Assembly: GCF_000021685.1 (NCBI RefSeq)
Contig: NC_011959.1
Span: 310,001 to 374,000, forward strand
Length of the DNA stretch: 64,000 nt
Origin: Thermomicrobium roseum DSM 5159
GTDB lineage: Bacteria > Chloroflexota > Chloroflexia > Thermomicrobiales > Thermomicrobiaceae
Direction: 5' to 3'
The position numbers were made by a program, and so were the translations under genes. A model generated the notes under the pieces. The model saw only the letters and a program-made list of their open reading frames with translations, had not been told where the DNA came from and did not search any database. Shown here one piece after another: positions 48,425 through 56,253 of this stretch; the first letter of the stretch is position 1; every line of letters starts with the position of its first letter.

Positions 48425-49237
48425 TCATTTGACCGCGCGGCGGACTTCGACCAACATGCCCCGCTCGAGGTGCCAGGTTGCCGCAGCATTGCCGTCGCGG
48501 ACGGCGATTTCCAAGCCACCGTGGCTGCCGAAATAGGCGAGCGGCATGCCAGGGGCGACATCGGCGAAGGTGCGCACGATACCGAGCAACTCCAGCTGAC
48601 CGCAGCGGATGCAGAGCGTTTCCGATTCGTCAGGAAGCTGCTCGCGCCGGATCAAGGTGCGGCAATTCCCGAAACGATCGATCGACACGATGGGACCGAC
48701 GACGCTTCCTCCGCTCGCGATGACCGGCTGGATCGGGAGTTTCACCAAGGACGCCGGGTCGAGCGGCGTACCGACTTCTGCCAGGGACATCCCGCTGGCG
48801 AGCAGACCACAGATCGGGCCGAAGATGTCTCGCCCATGGAAGGTGGGTGCAACCGGCTGGCGGAACCACTCTGATCGATCGAGCGACCAAGCAGCGACCT
48901 GGTGCGCCTCCGCGAGGACGAAGGTCGCAAGTCCGTTGTCGGGCAGGACGAAGGCATGACCATCCGCCAGGATCGAGACCGCGCGTCGCTCGCTACCCAC
49001 ACCGGGATCGACCACAGCCAGATGGATCGTGCCGACAGGAAAGGCACGCCAAGCGGTTGCGAGTTGGAACGCTCCCTCGAGGATGTCCTGGGCTGCTATC
49101 TCGTGCGTGACATCGATGATCGTGCTCGTGGGAGCTCGTTCGAGGATCACTCCCTTGACCTGTGCCACATAGCTGTCACGCACGCCATAGTCACTGGTAA
49201 ACGTCACGATCCCTGAAGGCCGCCAGGTGGTCAGCAT
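48425..49237 (-). CDS. S-adenosyl-L-methionine hydrolase (adenosine-forming) family
   Basis: This 270-residue DUF62/SAM hydroxide adenosyltransferase-type protein has IVTFTSDYGVRDSYVAQVKG, DVTHEIAAQDI, VVDPGVGSERRAV and FHGRDIFGPICG, the family landmarks including the Asp-His-Arg set that activates water. Members split SAM into adenosine and methionine; the family also includes fluorinase and chlorinase, but the archaeal/bacterial hydrolase group is by far the most common. It lies 12 bases after ggt. Confidence 0.9.
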   Translation of the reverse strand: MLTTWRPSGIVTFTSDYGVRDSYVAQVKGVILERAPTSTIIDVTHEIAAQDILEGAFQLATAWRAFPVGTIHLAVVDPGVGSERRAVSILADGHAFVLPDNGLATFVLAEAHQVAAWSLDRSEWFRQPVAPTFHGRDIFGPICGLLASGMSLAEVGTPLDPASLVKLPIQPVIASGGSVVGPIVSIDRFGNCRTLIRREQLPDESETLCIRCGQLELLGIVRTFADVAPGMPLAYFGSHGGLEIAVRDGNAAATWHLERGMLVEVRRAVK

Positions 49238-49249
49238 CGTCGGATCCTC

Positions 49250-50881
49250 TCACCAGGCCAGTGCATAGGCGTCGCTGCGCGGATCGGCAGCAGCTTCGAC
49301 GACACGCTCAGCATCACGCCAGTGAATCCCCTGGCAGGAGCCGATCGGACCCCAGCGGGCCAGTCGTTCGACACGATGGCCGCGTGCTTGGAGCCCCTCG
49401 ATCGTGGCGTTGGGAAGCCTCCCCTCGACCTGGACAAGGTCGAGAGAGCCGTGCGGCCAATTGGACTCGTGCCCAGGACCGCGATGGCGCCAGCGCGGCA
49501 ATTCTATCGCTGTCTGGAGATCGAAACCGTATTCGAGCCAATGCACGAGAACATGCACCAGGATCTGCACTTGAGCATCGCTCCCCGGAGTTCCGAGACC
49601 GAGCCGTTCACCCGGTCTGGTGAGCAAGACTGGGCTGAGCGTGTGACGAACGCGCTTCCCCGGCTGTAGCTGATTCGGGTGCTTCGGCTCCAAGTGCCAG
49701 TAGGTCATCCGATTGTTCAGCAAGATGCCGGTATCGCCGGCGATGAACGCGGAACCGAATGCCATATTGAGGCTGGCGGTCACGACGACGAGATTACCCT
49801 CGTGATCCATGACCGAGAACGAGGTCGTGTGGTCCTCGCGGGCAGGTCGAGTCGTGAGCACCGGCTTTGCTCGCGTGAGATCGATCGCCGCCGCGAGCCG
49901 CTGCAGTCGCTCGGGGGCGAGCACGTCGGGCGGGAAAGGACCAACGAAATCGGGATCTCCAGTGAAGCGCTCACGATCCAGGAAGGCGAGTTTCTTGGCC
50001 TCGATCATCACGTGCAGAAGTTCGGGCGAAAGCGGGCGCCACCGGGCGAGTGGAAAGTACTGCAGGATACCCAGCATCTCGAGAAGGGTATGAGCACTGG
50101 AATTCGGCGGCGGGACGCAGATGGTCCAGTCGCGGTACGCTAGCTGGAGTGGCTCGACGATCGTTGCTCGCGCCAGCCGAAGACTCTCGCGTGTCAACAG
50201 CCCACCAGCCGCCAGGACGGCGCGCGTCAAGCGCTCGGCGAGATCGCCTTCGTACAACGCGTTGACGCCTTCCGCAGCGACCGTTTCCAGCGTGCGAGCG
50301 AGATCCGGTTGGCGGAGCACATCGCCCGGACAAGGTGGCGAACCAGTTGGGAGGAAGGTGCGAGCCGTCTCGGGATAGCTGGCGAGAACGTCAGCGTAGG
50401 TCTCGATGTAGGTCGCAAGATTATGGCTGACCGGGAAGCCGTCGCGGGCCAGTTCGATCGCCGGCGCGAGGGTTATCGAGAGCGGCAGCCGGCCCCAGCG
50501 TTGGACCAGCAAATCCCAAGCGCGAGCAGCAGCCGGAACAGAAGCAGCGAGTGGACCGCGTTCCGGAATGCCATCGCGGAAGCGTTCCGGGGTCGCGTCG
50601 AGCGGTGCCGGCCCTGTACCGTTCACCGCCCAGACGGTCGAAGTCCCTGCCTCGTAGACAAGGGCGAAGAGATCACCGCCGATACCGGACATCTGCGGTT
50701 CGACCACGTTCAACGCCGCGGCGACAGCGACAGCGGCGTCGGCGGCACTGCCGCCGCGCTCCAGCACGCGGGCACCTGCCCAAGAGGCAAGGGAATGACC
50801 ACTGGAGACTGCCCAACAACGGCCCATCAGAAGCGGTCGACCAGCACGCTCGGCGAAGGTGGCGATCGCTCGTGCTGTCAT
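49250..50881 (-). CDS. ggt: Gamma-glutamyltransferase
   Basis: This 543-residue Ntn hydrolase is made as a precursor that cleaves itself before Thr352 (EDHTTSFSVMDHEGN), the nucleophile. The large-subunit part has AVSSGHSLASWAGARVLERGG-like wording; SAADAAVAVAAALNVVEPQM and GIGGDLFALVY are family hallmarks. No clear signal peptide is visible, so it may be cytoplasmic. It cleaves glutathione and gamma-glutamyl compounds, or acts as a related acylase. The start at 50881 has GGAGGG upstream and overlaps the mobA stop by 4 bases. Confidence 0.9.
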   Translation of the reverse strand: MTARAIATFAERAGRPLLMGRCWAVSSGHSLASWAGARVLERGGSAADAAVAVAAALNVVEPQMSGIGGDLFALVYEAGTSTVWAVNGTGPAPLDATPERFRDGIPERGPLAASVPAAARAWDLLVQRWGRLPLSITLAPAIELARDGFPVSHNLATYIETYADVLASYPETARTFLPTGSPPCPGDVLRQPDLARTLETVAAEGVNALYEGDLAERLTRAVLAAGGLLTRESLRLARATIVEPLQLAYRDWTICVPPPNSSAHTLLEMLGILQYFPLARWRPLSPELLHVMIEAKKLAFLDRERFTGDPDFVGPFPPDVLAPERLQRLAAAIDLTRAKPVLTTRPAREDHTTSFSVMDHEGNLVVVTASLNMAFGSAFIAGDTGILLNNRMTYWHLEPKHPNQLQPGKRVRHTLSPVLLTRPGERLGLGTPGSDAQVQILVHVLVHWLEYGFDLQTAIELPRWRHRGPGHESNWPHGSLDLVQVEGRLPNATIEGLQARGHRVERLARWGPIGSCQGIHWRDAERVVEAAADPRSDAYALAW

Positions 50882-51528
50882 GCGCTGCCCTCCACGGGAG
50901 ACTCGAGACACTGCTCGGTCCCTTTCGCTCGCTCCAGGGCTGCACGGTAGGCCTCGGGAGTGTTGGTATTGGCGAACGACAACAGTTCTGGGTCGATGGT
51001 GCGGAGGTGGCTCTCTGGAACCGGGACGACACGAACCTCAGCGAAAAAGCTCACGATCTTGAGGTTTCCGGCAGCGAGCTGTCGCTCGATCGCGCGCAGG
51101 CAGCGCTTCGAATAGACGGCGTGGAGTGTTTCATACGTCAACATGCCGCCTTGACCAGTCCGTTCTGCCCTGGTCGGCACGAGCACGTCATAGTCGCGCG
51201 GGACAGCGAGCAGGGCCGCCAGGAGATCTGGTGAGACGAAGGGAAGGTCGCAGGAGAGCACGAGGCAATACTCGTGGCGAGCAGCGAGCAGTGCCGAATA
51301 GATCCCACCGAGCGGTCCGCTTCCCGGGAGACGATCGGGTACGATCGGGACGCCGAACTGAGCATACGCTGGGCGATCGCTCGCGACGACGAAGAGGTCG
51401 TCGGTCAGGTGTCGAACGCGGCGCAAGACGCGAGCGAGAAGCGGCTCGCCACAAAAGTCCAGCAGTGCTTTGTCTTGCCCCATGCGTCGGCTCTGGCCAC
51501 CGGCGAGCACAGCGATACTGGCTTCCAT
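50878..51528 (-). CDS. mobA: Molybdenum cofactor guanylyltransferase MobA
   Basis: This 216-residue nucleotidyltransferase starts ASIAVLAGGQSRRMGQDKAL, the LAGGxSxRMGxDK GTP-binding loop, and contains DRLPGSGPLGGIYSAL and LSCDLPFVSPDLL. MobA attaches GMP to molybdopterin, giving the bis-MGD cofactor of DMSO-reductase-type enzymes. None of those lie in the window. The start at 51528 is where homology begins; a longer frame to 51702 is rejected. It is translationally coupled to ggt, an odd partner. Confidence 0.92.
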   Translation of the reverse strand: MEASIAVLAGGQSRRMGQDKALLDFCGEPLLARVLRRVRHLTDDLFVVASDRPAYAQFGVPIVPDRLPGSGPLGGIYSALLAARHEYCLVLSCDLPFVSPDLLAALLAVPRDYDVLVPTRAERTGQGGMLTYETLHAVYSKRCLRAIERQLAAGNLKIVSFFAEVRVVPVPESHLRTIDPELLSFANTNTPEAYRAALERAKGTEQCLESPVEGSA

Positions 51529-51776
51529 CGATACCCCCGTCGGAGTGTAACGTGATCTTCGCTCGAAGACGAGGTCCCGTCCTCTCGCTGCCTCGGCGGC
51601 TTCGCGGCAGCGAAGGGGTGCTCCCGGCGGAATCGCAGGCGGAATCGGATGTGAGCTGGAGGAGTGCTCGTGGGTGGCCCGGTTTCGACGCCAGTTCGGC
51701 ACGGCTTCGTACGCGGCGAACGGGTGACATTCCCGACGCGCTCATGTCAGATCTGTTGTATCGGGAAGTGATGCGC

Positions 51777-51782
51777 TATAAT
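51777..51782 (+). promoter_or_regulatory. -10 element before the SWIM protein gene
   Basis: TATAAT with CTGTTG 18 bases upstream (51753-51758). The transcript would carry a leader of about 150 bases, holding no recognised element. Confidence 0.5.
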
Positions 51783-51937
51783 CTGGCTAGAAACCCCTGA
51801 GCAGGAAGGCGAGGACCCCGAAATGCACGGTGGTCCGCCAACCGAAGAGCGGTCGAGGGCACTGGGAAACTGGCCTGGTGCCCTGCGTGTTCATGGTCGG
51901 TCAGGCGCGACGGGACGGACCGGAAGGGGGATGGATC

Positions 51938-52201
51938 ATGAATTCGAGCCTCATCGGGAAGATCGAGAAGGCACGCCGCTATGCTGCGGAACCGGAACGA
52001 GTCCAGGTGCAATCCCTGCACGTCCGGTTCCGCGGTGAGCACGATGTGTACGACGTCCATTTTGCGGACGGGAGCTGGAGTTGCACGTGCCATTCCTTCG
52101 AGGCGCTCGGCCTGGGCACGTGCAGCCACATCATGGCCCTCGAACGCTTGCTGGGGCCGATCGCTCCACAAGCGGTGGGGCAGGCCGAGCGGGTGAGCTA
52201 A
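51938..52201 (+). CDS. Small SWIM zinc-finger protein
   Basis: This 87-residue protein has the SWIM motif CxCx10CxH: Cys49, Cys51, Cys62 and His64 in SWSCTCHSFEALGLGTCSHI. SWIM domains bind nucleic acid or proteins and usually sit in larger proteins (SNF2 helicases, transposases); here it stands alone with an N-terminal beta region. GGAAGGGGG lies 7 bases before the ATG. The partner and role are unknown. Confidence 0.8.
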   Translation: MNSSLIGKIEKARRYAAEPERVQVQSLHVRFRGEHDVYDVHFADGSWSCTCHSFEALGLGTCSHIMALERLLGPIAPQAVGQAERVS

Positions 52202-52491
52202 CATCGAGGCGATCAGGCTCGGCGGGGATCGTTGCGCTCGAACCGAACACCGGTCGAAGACGCCGTCCGGGTGCGGGTGTGCTCGGCAGAGAACCAGCGC
52301 TGAGTGGGCCGGAGCATGGTCTGTTCTCTCGTGACGGCGCGACCGAGATCCTCGGATCGCCTGGTCGATCGCAGCGTGACGCGCTTGCCCCAACTAGTTG
52401 TCGAGTAGTCCGATCGGGGACGTTCGGCTACGCGAGCACTCGCCGCTCATCGAGGTGCTCGCGCACTGCCACTCGAAGGGGAGAACGGGCG

Positions 52492-53154
52492 ATGACTTTC
52501 GACGTCACGTGGTACGCTCAGTCGGCCTTCCGGATCGACGTTGCTGGGCTGCGTCTCTATCATGACCCTTTCCAGATTCCGGACGGTGAGCCGACTGCTG
52601 ATGTCATTTTGATCAGCCATGAGCACTTCGATCACTGCTCACCGCCCGACATCGCGAGGATCCGCGACGTTCACAAGACGTTCGTCGTAGCGAATCCCAC
52701 TGCGGCGAATACTCGTGAACTCGAACCCCCCGTTCACGTGATCAGGCCGGGCGGTGAAGTGCAGTATGGTCGCTTGTCGATTCGTGCGGTACCAGCTTAT
52801 AACTTGAATAAGTTTCGCAGCCCTGGTGTGCCCTTCCATCCTCGAGAAAAGGAGCATGTCGGGTTCATTTGCCGAGCAGAGGGTGTCACCTGGTATTTCG
52901 CCGGTGACACCGACGCCATACCGGAGATGGCGCAGTTCGGTCCGGTCGATTATGCCTTTCTCCCCGTCAGCGGGACCTACGTTATGACGGCAGAAGAAGC
53001 CGCGGAGGCCGTACGCATGCTCCAACCGCGTGTCGTGATCCCCATGCATTATGGGACGGTCGTCGGGTCGGTGGAGGACGCTCGACGTTTGGCTGCGCTC
53101 GTCGGTGATGTCGCGGAGGTCAGGATCTTGGAGCCCCGTGGTCGTCCGAGCTGA
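52492..53154 (+). CDS. Metallo-beta-lactamase-fold hydrolase (UlaG/UPF0173-like)
   Basis: This 220-residue hydrolase has the HxHxDH zinc motif in ILISHEHFDHCSPPD, a second-site Asp in YFAGDTDAIPEM and a final His in VVIPMHYGTVVG. The size and simple layout match the UPF0173/UlaG group. The substrate is unknown. AAGGGGAGA precedes the ATG at 52492. It is convergent with the polysaccharide deacetylase gene (4-base gap). Confidence 0.87.
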   Translation: MTFDVTWYAQSAFRIDVAGLRLYHDPFQIPDGEPTADVILISHEHFDHCSPPDIARIRDVHKTFVVANPTAANTRELEPPVHVIRPGGEVQYGRLSIRAVPAYNLNKFRSPGVPFHPREKEHVGFICRAEGVTWYFAGDTDAIPEMAQFGPVDYAFLPVSGTYVMTAEEAAEAVRMLQPRVVIPMHYGTVVGSVEDARRLAALVGDVAEVRILEPRGRPS

Positions 53155-53158
53155 GTGA

Positions 53159-54214
53159 TCAGCTGGACACAGTCAGCAGTGCTGCGAATTGCTCGAGTGT
53201 CATCTCTCCTGAAACGCGGAGGCGAGGAAGAGCGAGCGGGTCATCGTCCGCACCGGCTCGGCCTGGCTGAGTGGTGACCGCCATGCGGTAGCCTGCCGCA
53301 GCAGTCGCTGCTTTCACGCGCTGATCGATCTTGCCAGCGGGATAAGCAAAGGAGAGAACCGGGTGACCGAGTGCCTCGCGAAGCGCCGTCGCGCACTCGG
53401 TGAGTTCTGCTCGCAGTTGCGCATCGGACACCTGGGTCAAATCGACGTGATGGACCGTATGAGCGCCGATTTCGATCGCCCCTGAGCGATCGAGTTCACG
53501 AACCATCTCCCAAGTAAGATAGCGCGGCGAGTCGAGCAATCCGGTGATCACGAAGATCGTGGCATGAAAGTTGTACTGGCGCAGGATCGGCCATGCATGC
53601 TCGTAGAAGTCACGGTAGCCGTCGTCGAACGTGAGAACGATCGGCTTGGCTGGAGCAGGTTGGTCACCCCGTCGGATCGCTTCGAGTTCGGAAAGCGTTA
53701 TCGGCGTGTAGCCATGGGTGGAAAGCCAGTGGATCTGTGCTGCGAACTCGGCTGGTTCGACCGAGAGGGCCCGACCGATCGGGTCATCGGGGCCCGGGCG
53801 CGGACGAATGTAATGATACATAAGTATCGGAACAGGCTTACGATAGGGTTTCGGTTGTGATGTGTCTGCAACCGGCGTCGAGTCTCGAGTCGGTCTGGTC
53901 GAATCTTGGAAGAAGTGAAGAGAGTGGTGCGCGGAATCGGTAAAGAGAGACTCGGGTGGGTTACCTACGATTCCTCTTAAATTGCCAACCAGATGCAAGG
54001 AACCGGTGATCGAGTACGGAGGCCGCTCGTCGCTCGGCTCACTGGGGAGATCCCTCGTCATGAACCGCTGCGGGGCGGAAACGACGAGGAGAGCTTGTGG
54101 CGGCTGTTCGGGAGGCGCGGCTACGCGAGGATGCAGAAAGGTCTCTGGTTTTGCGAGCAGTATCGCCACGAGCGCGACGAGCGAAAGACTGAAGTGTTGA
54201 CCAATCCGCACCAT
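53159..54214 (-). CDS. Membrane-anchored polysaccharide deacetylase (CE4)
   Basis: This 351-residue protein has a signal anchor (about residues 8-22, FSLSLVALVAILL), a low-complexity extracellular linker to about residue 125, then a NodB/CE4 domain with VPILMYHYIRPRPG, TFDDGYRDFYEHAWP (Asp pair) and IGAHTVHHVDLT (HxxxH-type metal site). It removes N-acetyl groups from peptidoglycan or exopolysaccharide outside the cell. AGGAGGAAG precedes the ATG at 54214; a longer frame to 54304 is less likely. It is divergent from the TPP-enzyme gene. Confidence 0.88.
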   Translation of the reverse strand: MVRIGQHFSLSLVALVAILLAKPETFLHPRVAAPPEQPPQALLVVSAPQRFMTRDLPSEPSDERPPYSITGSLHLVGNLRGIVGNPPESLFTDSAHHSLHFFQDSTRPTRDSTPVADTSQPKPYRKPVPILMYHYIRPRPGPDDPIGRALSVEPAEFAAQIHWLSTHGYTPITLSELEAIRRGDQPAPAKPIVLTFDDGYRDFYEHAWPILRQYNFHATIFVITGLLDSPRYLTWEMVRELDRSGAIEIGAHTVHHVDLTQVSDAQLRAELTECATALREALGHPVLSFAYPAGKIDQRVKAATAAAGYRMAVTTQPGRAGADDDPLALPRLRVSGEMTLEQFAALLTVSS

Positions 54215-54324
54215 AGTCTTCCTCCTGTGGGATTCGAGCAGAACTCGCGCCCGGACGCGCTCTGCCGCCAGGTCTGGCCGTATAATCGCCGCGCTGGTTG
54301 GCATGATGGATGGAGAGGAAAACG

Positions 54325-55935
54325 ATGCGGGTTACTGGTGGAGAAGCGGTCGTCCGCACGCTCGAGCGGCTCGGCGTGGAGGTCGTTTTTGGCATCCCGG
54401 GTGTTCATACGTTGGCGATCTACGATGCGCTCTATTCGTCGCCGATCCGACATGTGCTCGCGCGGCATGAGCAGGGTGCGGGCTTTATGGCCGATGGGTA
54501 CGCGCGGGTTTCGGGGAAGCCCGGTGTGGCCATCGTCATTACCGGACCGGGCGTTACGAACATCGCTACAGCGATCGGCGAAGCGTATGCCGATTCCTCA
54601 CCAGTCGTCGTCATCGCGTCGAACGTCGAGCAAGCCTGGCAGGGGCAGATGCTCGGCCACTTGCACGATTGCAAGGATCAGCTCGGCATCATGCGTGTGG
54701 TCACCAAATGGGCAGATCGTGCGCGCTCAGTGGAGGATGTCCCCCGACTCCTCCGCACAGCGTTCGCGGAAGCGATCAGTGGGCGACGACGCCCGACGCA
54801 TCTGGAGGTTCCCTTGGATGTTCTCCATGGTTCTGGCGATATCGAGTTGGCTCACCTCGCACCGCTGTCGATGGAGCGCTCCCAACCGAGGCGGTCAGCC
54901 ATCGAGCTGGCAGCTCGCATGATCGAGGAAGCGGAGCGCGTGGTTCTCTACTGTGGTGGGGGCGTGGTCGCTAGTGGCGCAACGGCTGAACTCAGTGCGT
55001 TGGCTGAACGCTTGGGAGCGGCGGTCATCACCTCCTTGCAGGGAAAGGGCGCGATTCCGGAGGATCACCCTCGTTGTCTCGGGAATCTCTGGGAACCCGA
55101 AAACGCGGTCGAGCGCGTCTTGCGCGAATCGGATCTGGTCATCGTGATCGGATCCAAGCTGGGTGCACAAGATACGGCGAATGGGCGTTTGCCGCTCCCG
55201 GACCGGCGCATCCGGATCGACATCGATGCCCAGGAGATCTTGCGCAACTATCCGCCGACGCTCCCGATCGTCGCTGATGCACGCGAAACGGTGCGGGCCC
55301 TGCTGAGCGAGCTAACGTCGCGCGGCATCACCAAGCAGGGATGGCCTGTCGACGTCTTACAGGCGACCAAGCGTGAGGCGCTCGCGACGGCTTGGGGGGC
55401 AGGTCAGGCTGAATGGCTCCGAGCCATCCGTGCCGTGCTGCCGCGGGATGGCATTCTGGTCAGCGACATGACGATGATGGCCTACGTCGGCAACCGGCAC
55501 TATCCGGTCTACGAGCCAGGAACATACCTTTTCCCGACCGGTTATGGCACGCTTGGGTTCGCGTTGCCGGCAGCGATCGGAGCGAAAATCGCGCGTCCCG
55601 AAGCTGCGGTCGTCGCGCTCGTCGGCGATGGCGGGTACCAGTTCACCATGCAAGAACTCGCCACGGCAGTCCAATTCCGGATCGGGATCCCGATCATTCT
55701 CTTCAACGATGCCAGCTACACGGCGGTCAAGGACGAACAAGCACGCTCGTTCGGAGGGCGCTTCATCGCGGTGGACTTGGTCAATCCTGACTTTCAGAAG
55801 CTCGCGGCTGCGTATGGCATTCCGAGCGAGTACGTGACCAGTCCCCAGACGCTCGAGGGAGCGATCGCGCGGGCACTGGAACGTGACCTTCCAACGTTGA
55901 TCGAAGTGCCCATCGATTTTCCACTCGGTGCGTGA
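54325..55935 (+). CDS. Thiamine pyrophosphate-dependent enzyme, acetolactate synthase-like
   Basis: This 536-residue TPP enzyme has the activating Glu49 in LARHEQGAGFMADGYARVSG, a central FAD/nucleotide-fold domain and a C-terminal TPP domain with VALVGDGGYQFTMQEL followed by FNDASYTAVKDEQ (GDG-N-type cofactor site). It is in the AHAS/benzoylformate decarboxylase/glyoxylate carboligase group. The absence of an ilvN regulatory gene beside it argues against the main acetolactate synthase. A TATAAT box lies at 54281-54286. The start at 54325 has GGAGAGGA upstream. The reaction is uncertain. Confidence 0.82.
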   Translation: MRVTGGEAVVRTLERLGVEVVFGIPGVHTLAIYDALYSSPIRHVLARHEQGAGFMADGYARVSGKPGVAIVITGPGVTNIATAIGEAYADSSPVVVIASNVEQAWQGQMLGHLHDCKDQLGIMRVVTKWADRARSVEDVPRLLRTAFAEAISGRRRPTHLEVPLDVLHGSGDIELAHLAPLSMERSQPRRSAIELAARMIEEAERVVLYCGGGVVASGATAELSALAERLGAAVITSLQGKGAIPEDHPRCLGNLWEPENAVERVLRESDLVIVIGSKLGAQDTANGRLPLPDRRIRIDIDAQEILRNYPPTLPIVADARETVRALLSELTSRGITKQGWPVDVLQATKREALATAWGAGQAEWLRAIRAVLPRDGILVSDMTMMAYVGNRHYPVYEPGTYLFPTGYGTLGFALPAAIGAKIARPEAAVVALVGDGGYQFTMQELATAVQFRIGIPIILFNDASYTAVKDEQARSFGGRFIAVDLVNPDFQKLAAAYGIPSEYVTSPQTLEGAIARALERDLPTLIEVPIDFPLGA

Positions 55936-55996
55936 AGCGTGTACTGTATCCGGCGGAACACGCGAGAAGGGAGTATCTGAGAAGGGAACGATCCAG

Positions 55997-56025
55997 TTGA
56001 CACGAGGAGGAGCGTACGCTAGGCT
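55997..56025 (+). promoter_or_regulatory. Promoter of the cimA leader
   Basis: TTGACA (55997-56002), 17 bases, TAGGCT (56020-56025). Transcription should start near 56032, 24 bases before the leader peptide. Confidence 0.75.
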
Positions 56026-56055
56026 AAAGCAGGAGAACAGGAGGCCGGGCAGCTG

Positions 56056-56169
56056 ATGGTTTGCCCAGCGTCGCTGACACTCGCGATCCTCTCGATCATC
56101 ATCGCGATTATTCGGCCCCGCGTGGCGGGGCATGCGGCGTTGGGGAGGAGCGTAGCTGGTCAGGCCTGA
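56056..56169 (+). CDS. Ile/Leu-rich leader peptide of cimA
   Basis: A 37-residue reading frame lies between the cimA promoter and cimA: MVCPASLTLAILSIIIAIIR and 17 further residues. Codons 9-19 read L-A-I-L-S-I-I-I-A-I-I, that is six Ile and two Leu codons of eleven. An upstream GGAGG is present at 11 bases. Such a run makes the ribosome stall when charged Ile-tRNA is scarce. cimA makes citramalate, the committed step to isoleucine, so the peptide codes for the pathway product. The RNA after it can form alternative hairpins. Confidence 0.8.
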   Translation: MVCPASLTLAILSIIIAIIRPRVAGHAALGRSVAGQA

Positions 56170-56223
56170 AACGATAACCAGTGGATGACGATGAGGCGGC
56201 CTCCCCGACGCGGGGAGGCCGCC
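56115..56223 (+). promoter_or_regulatory. Transcription attenuator of cimA
   Basis: The hairpin GCCCCGC-GTG-GCGGGGC (56115-56131) follows the Ile codons. GCGTTGGGGAGG (56137-56148) can pair over all 12 bases (one G-U) with CCTCCCCGACGC (56200-56211), which is the 5' half of a 13-bp terminator stem (56195-56207 with 56211-56223, followed by GAGCGTTT). So antiterminator and terminator are mutually exclusive. A partial 1:2 pairing (56064-56075 with 56149-56160) completes the classical scheme. Confidence 0.8.
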
Positions 56224-56253
56224 GAGCGTTTCCGAGAAGGAAGGAGGGAGCGG

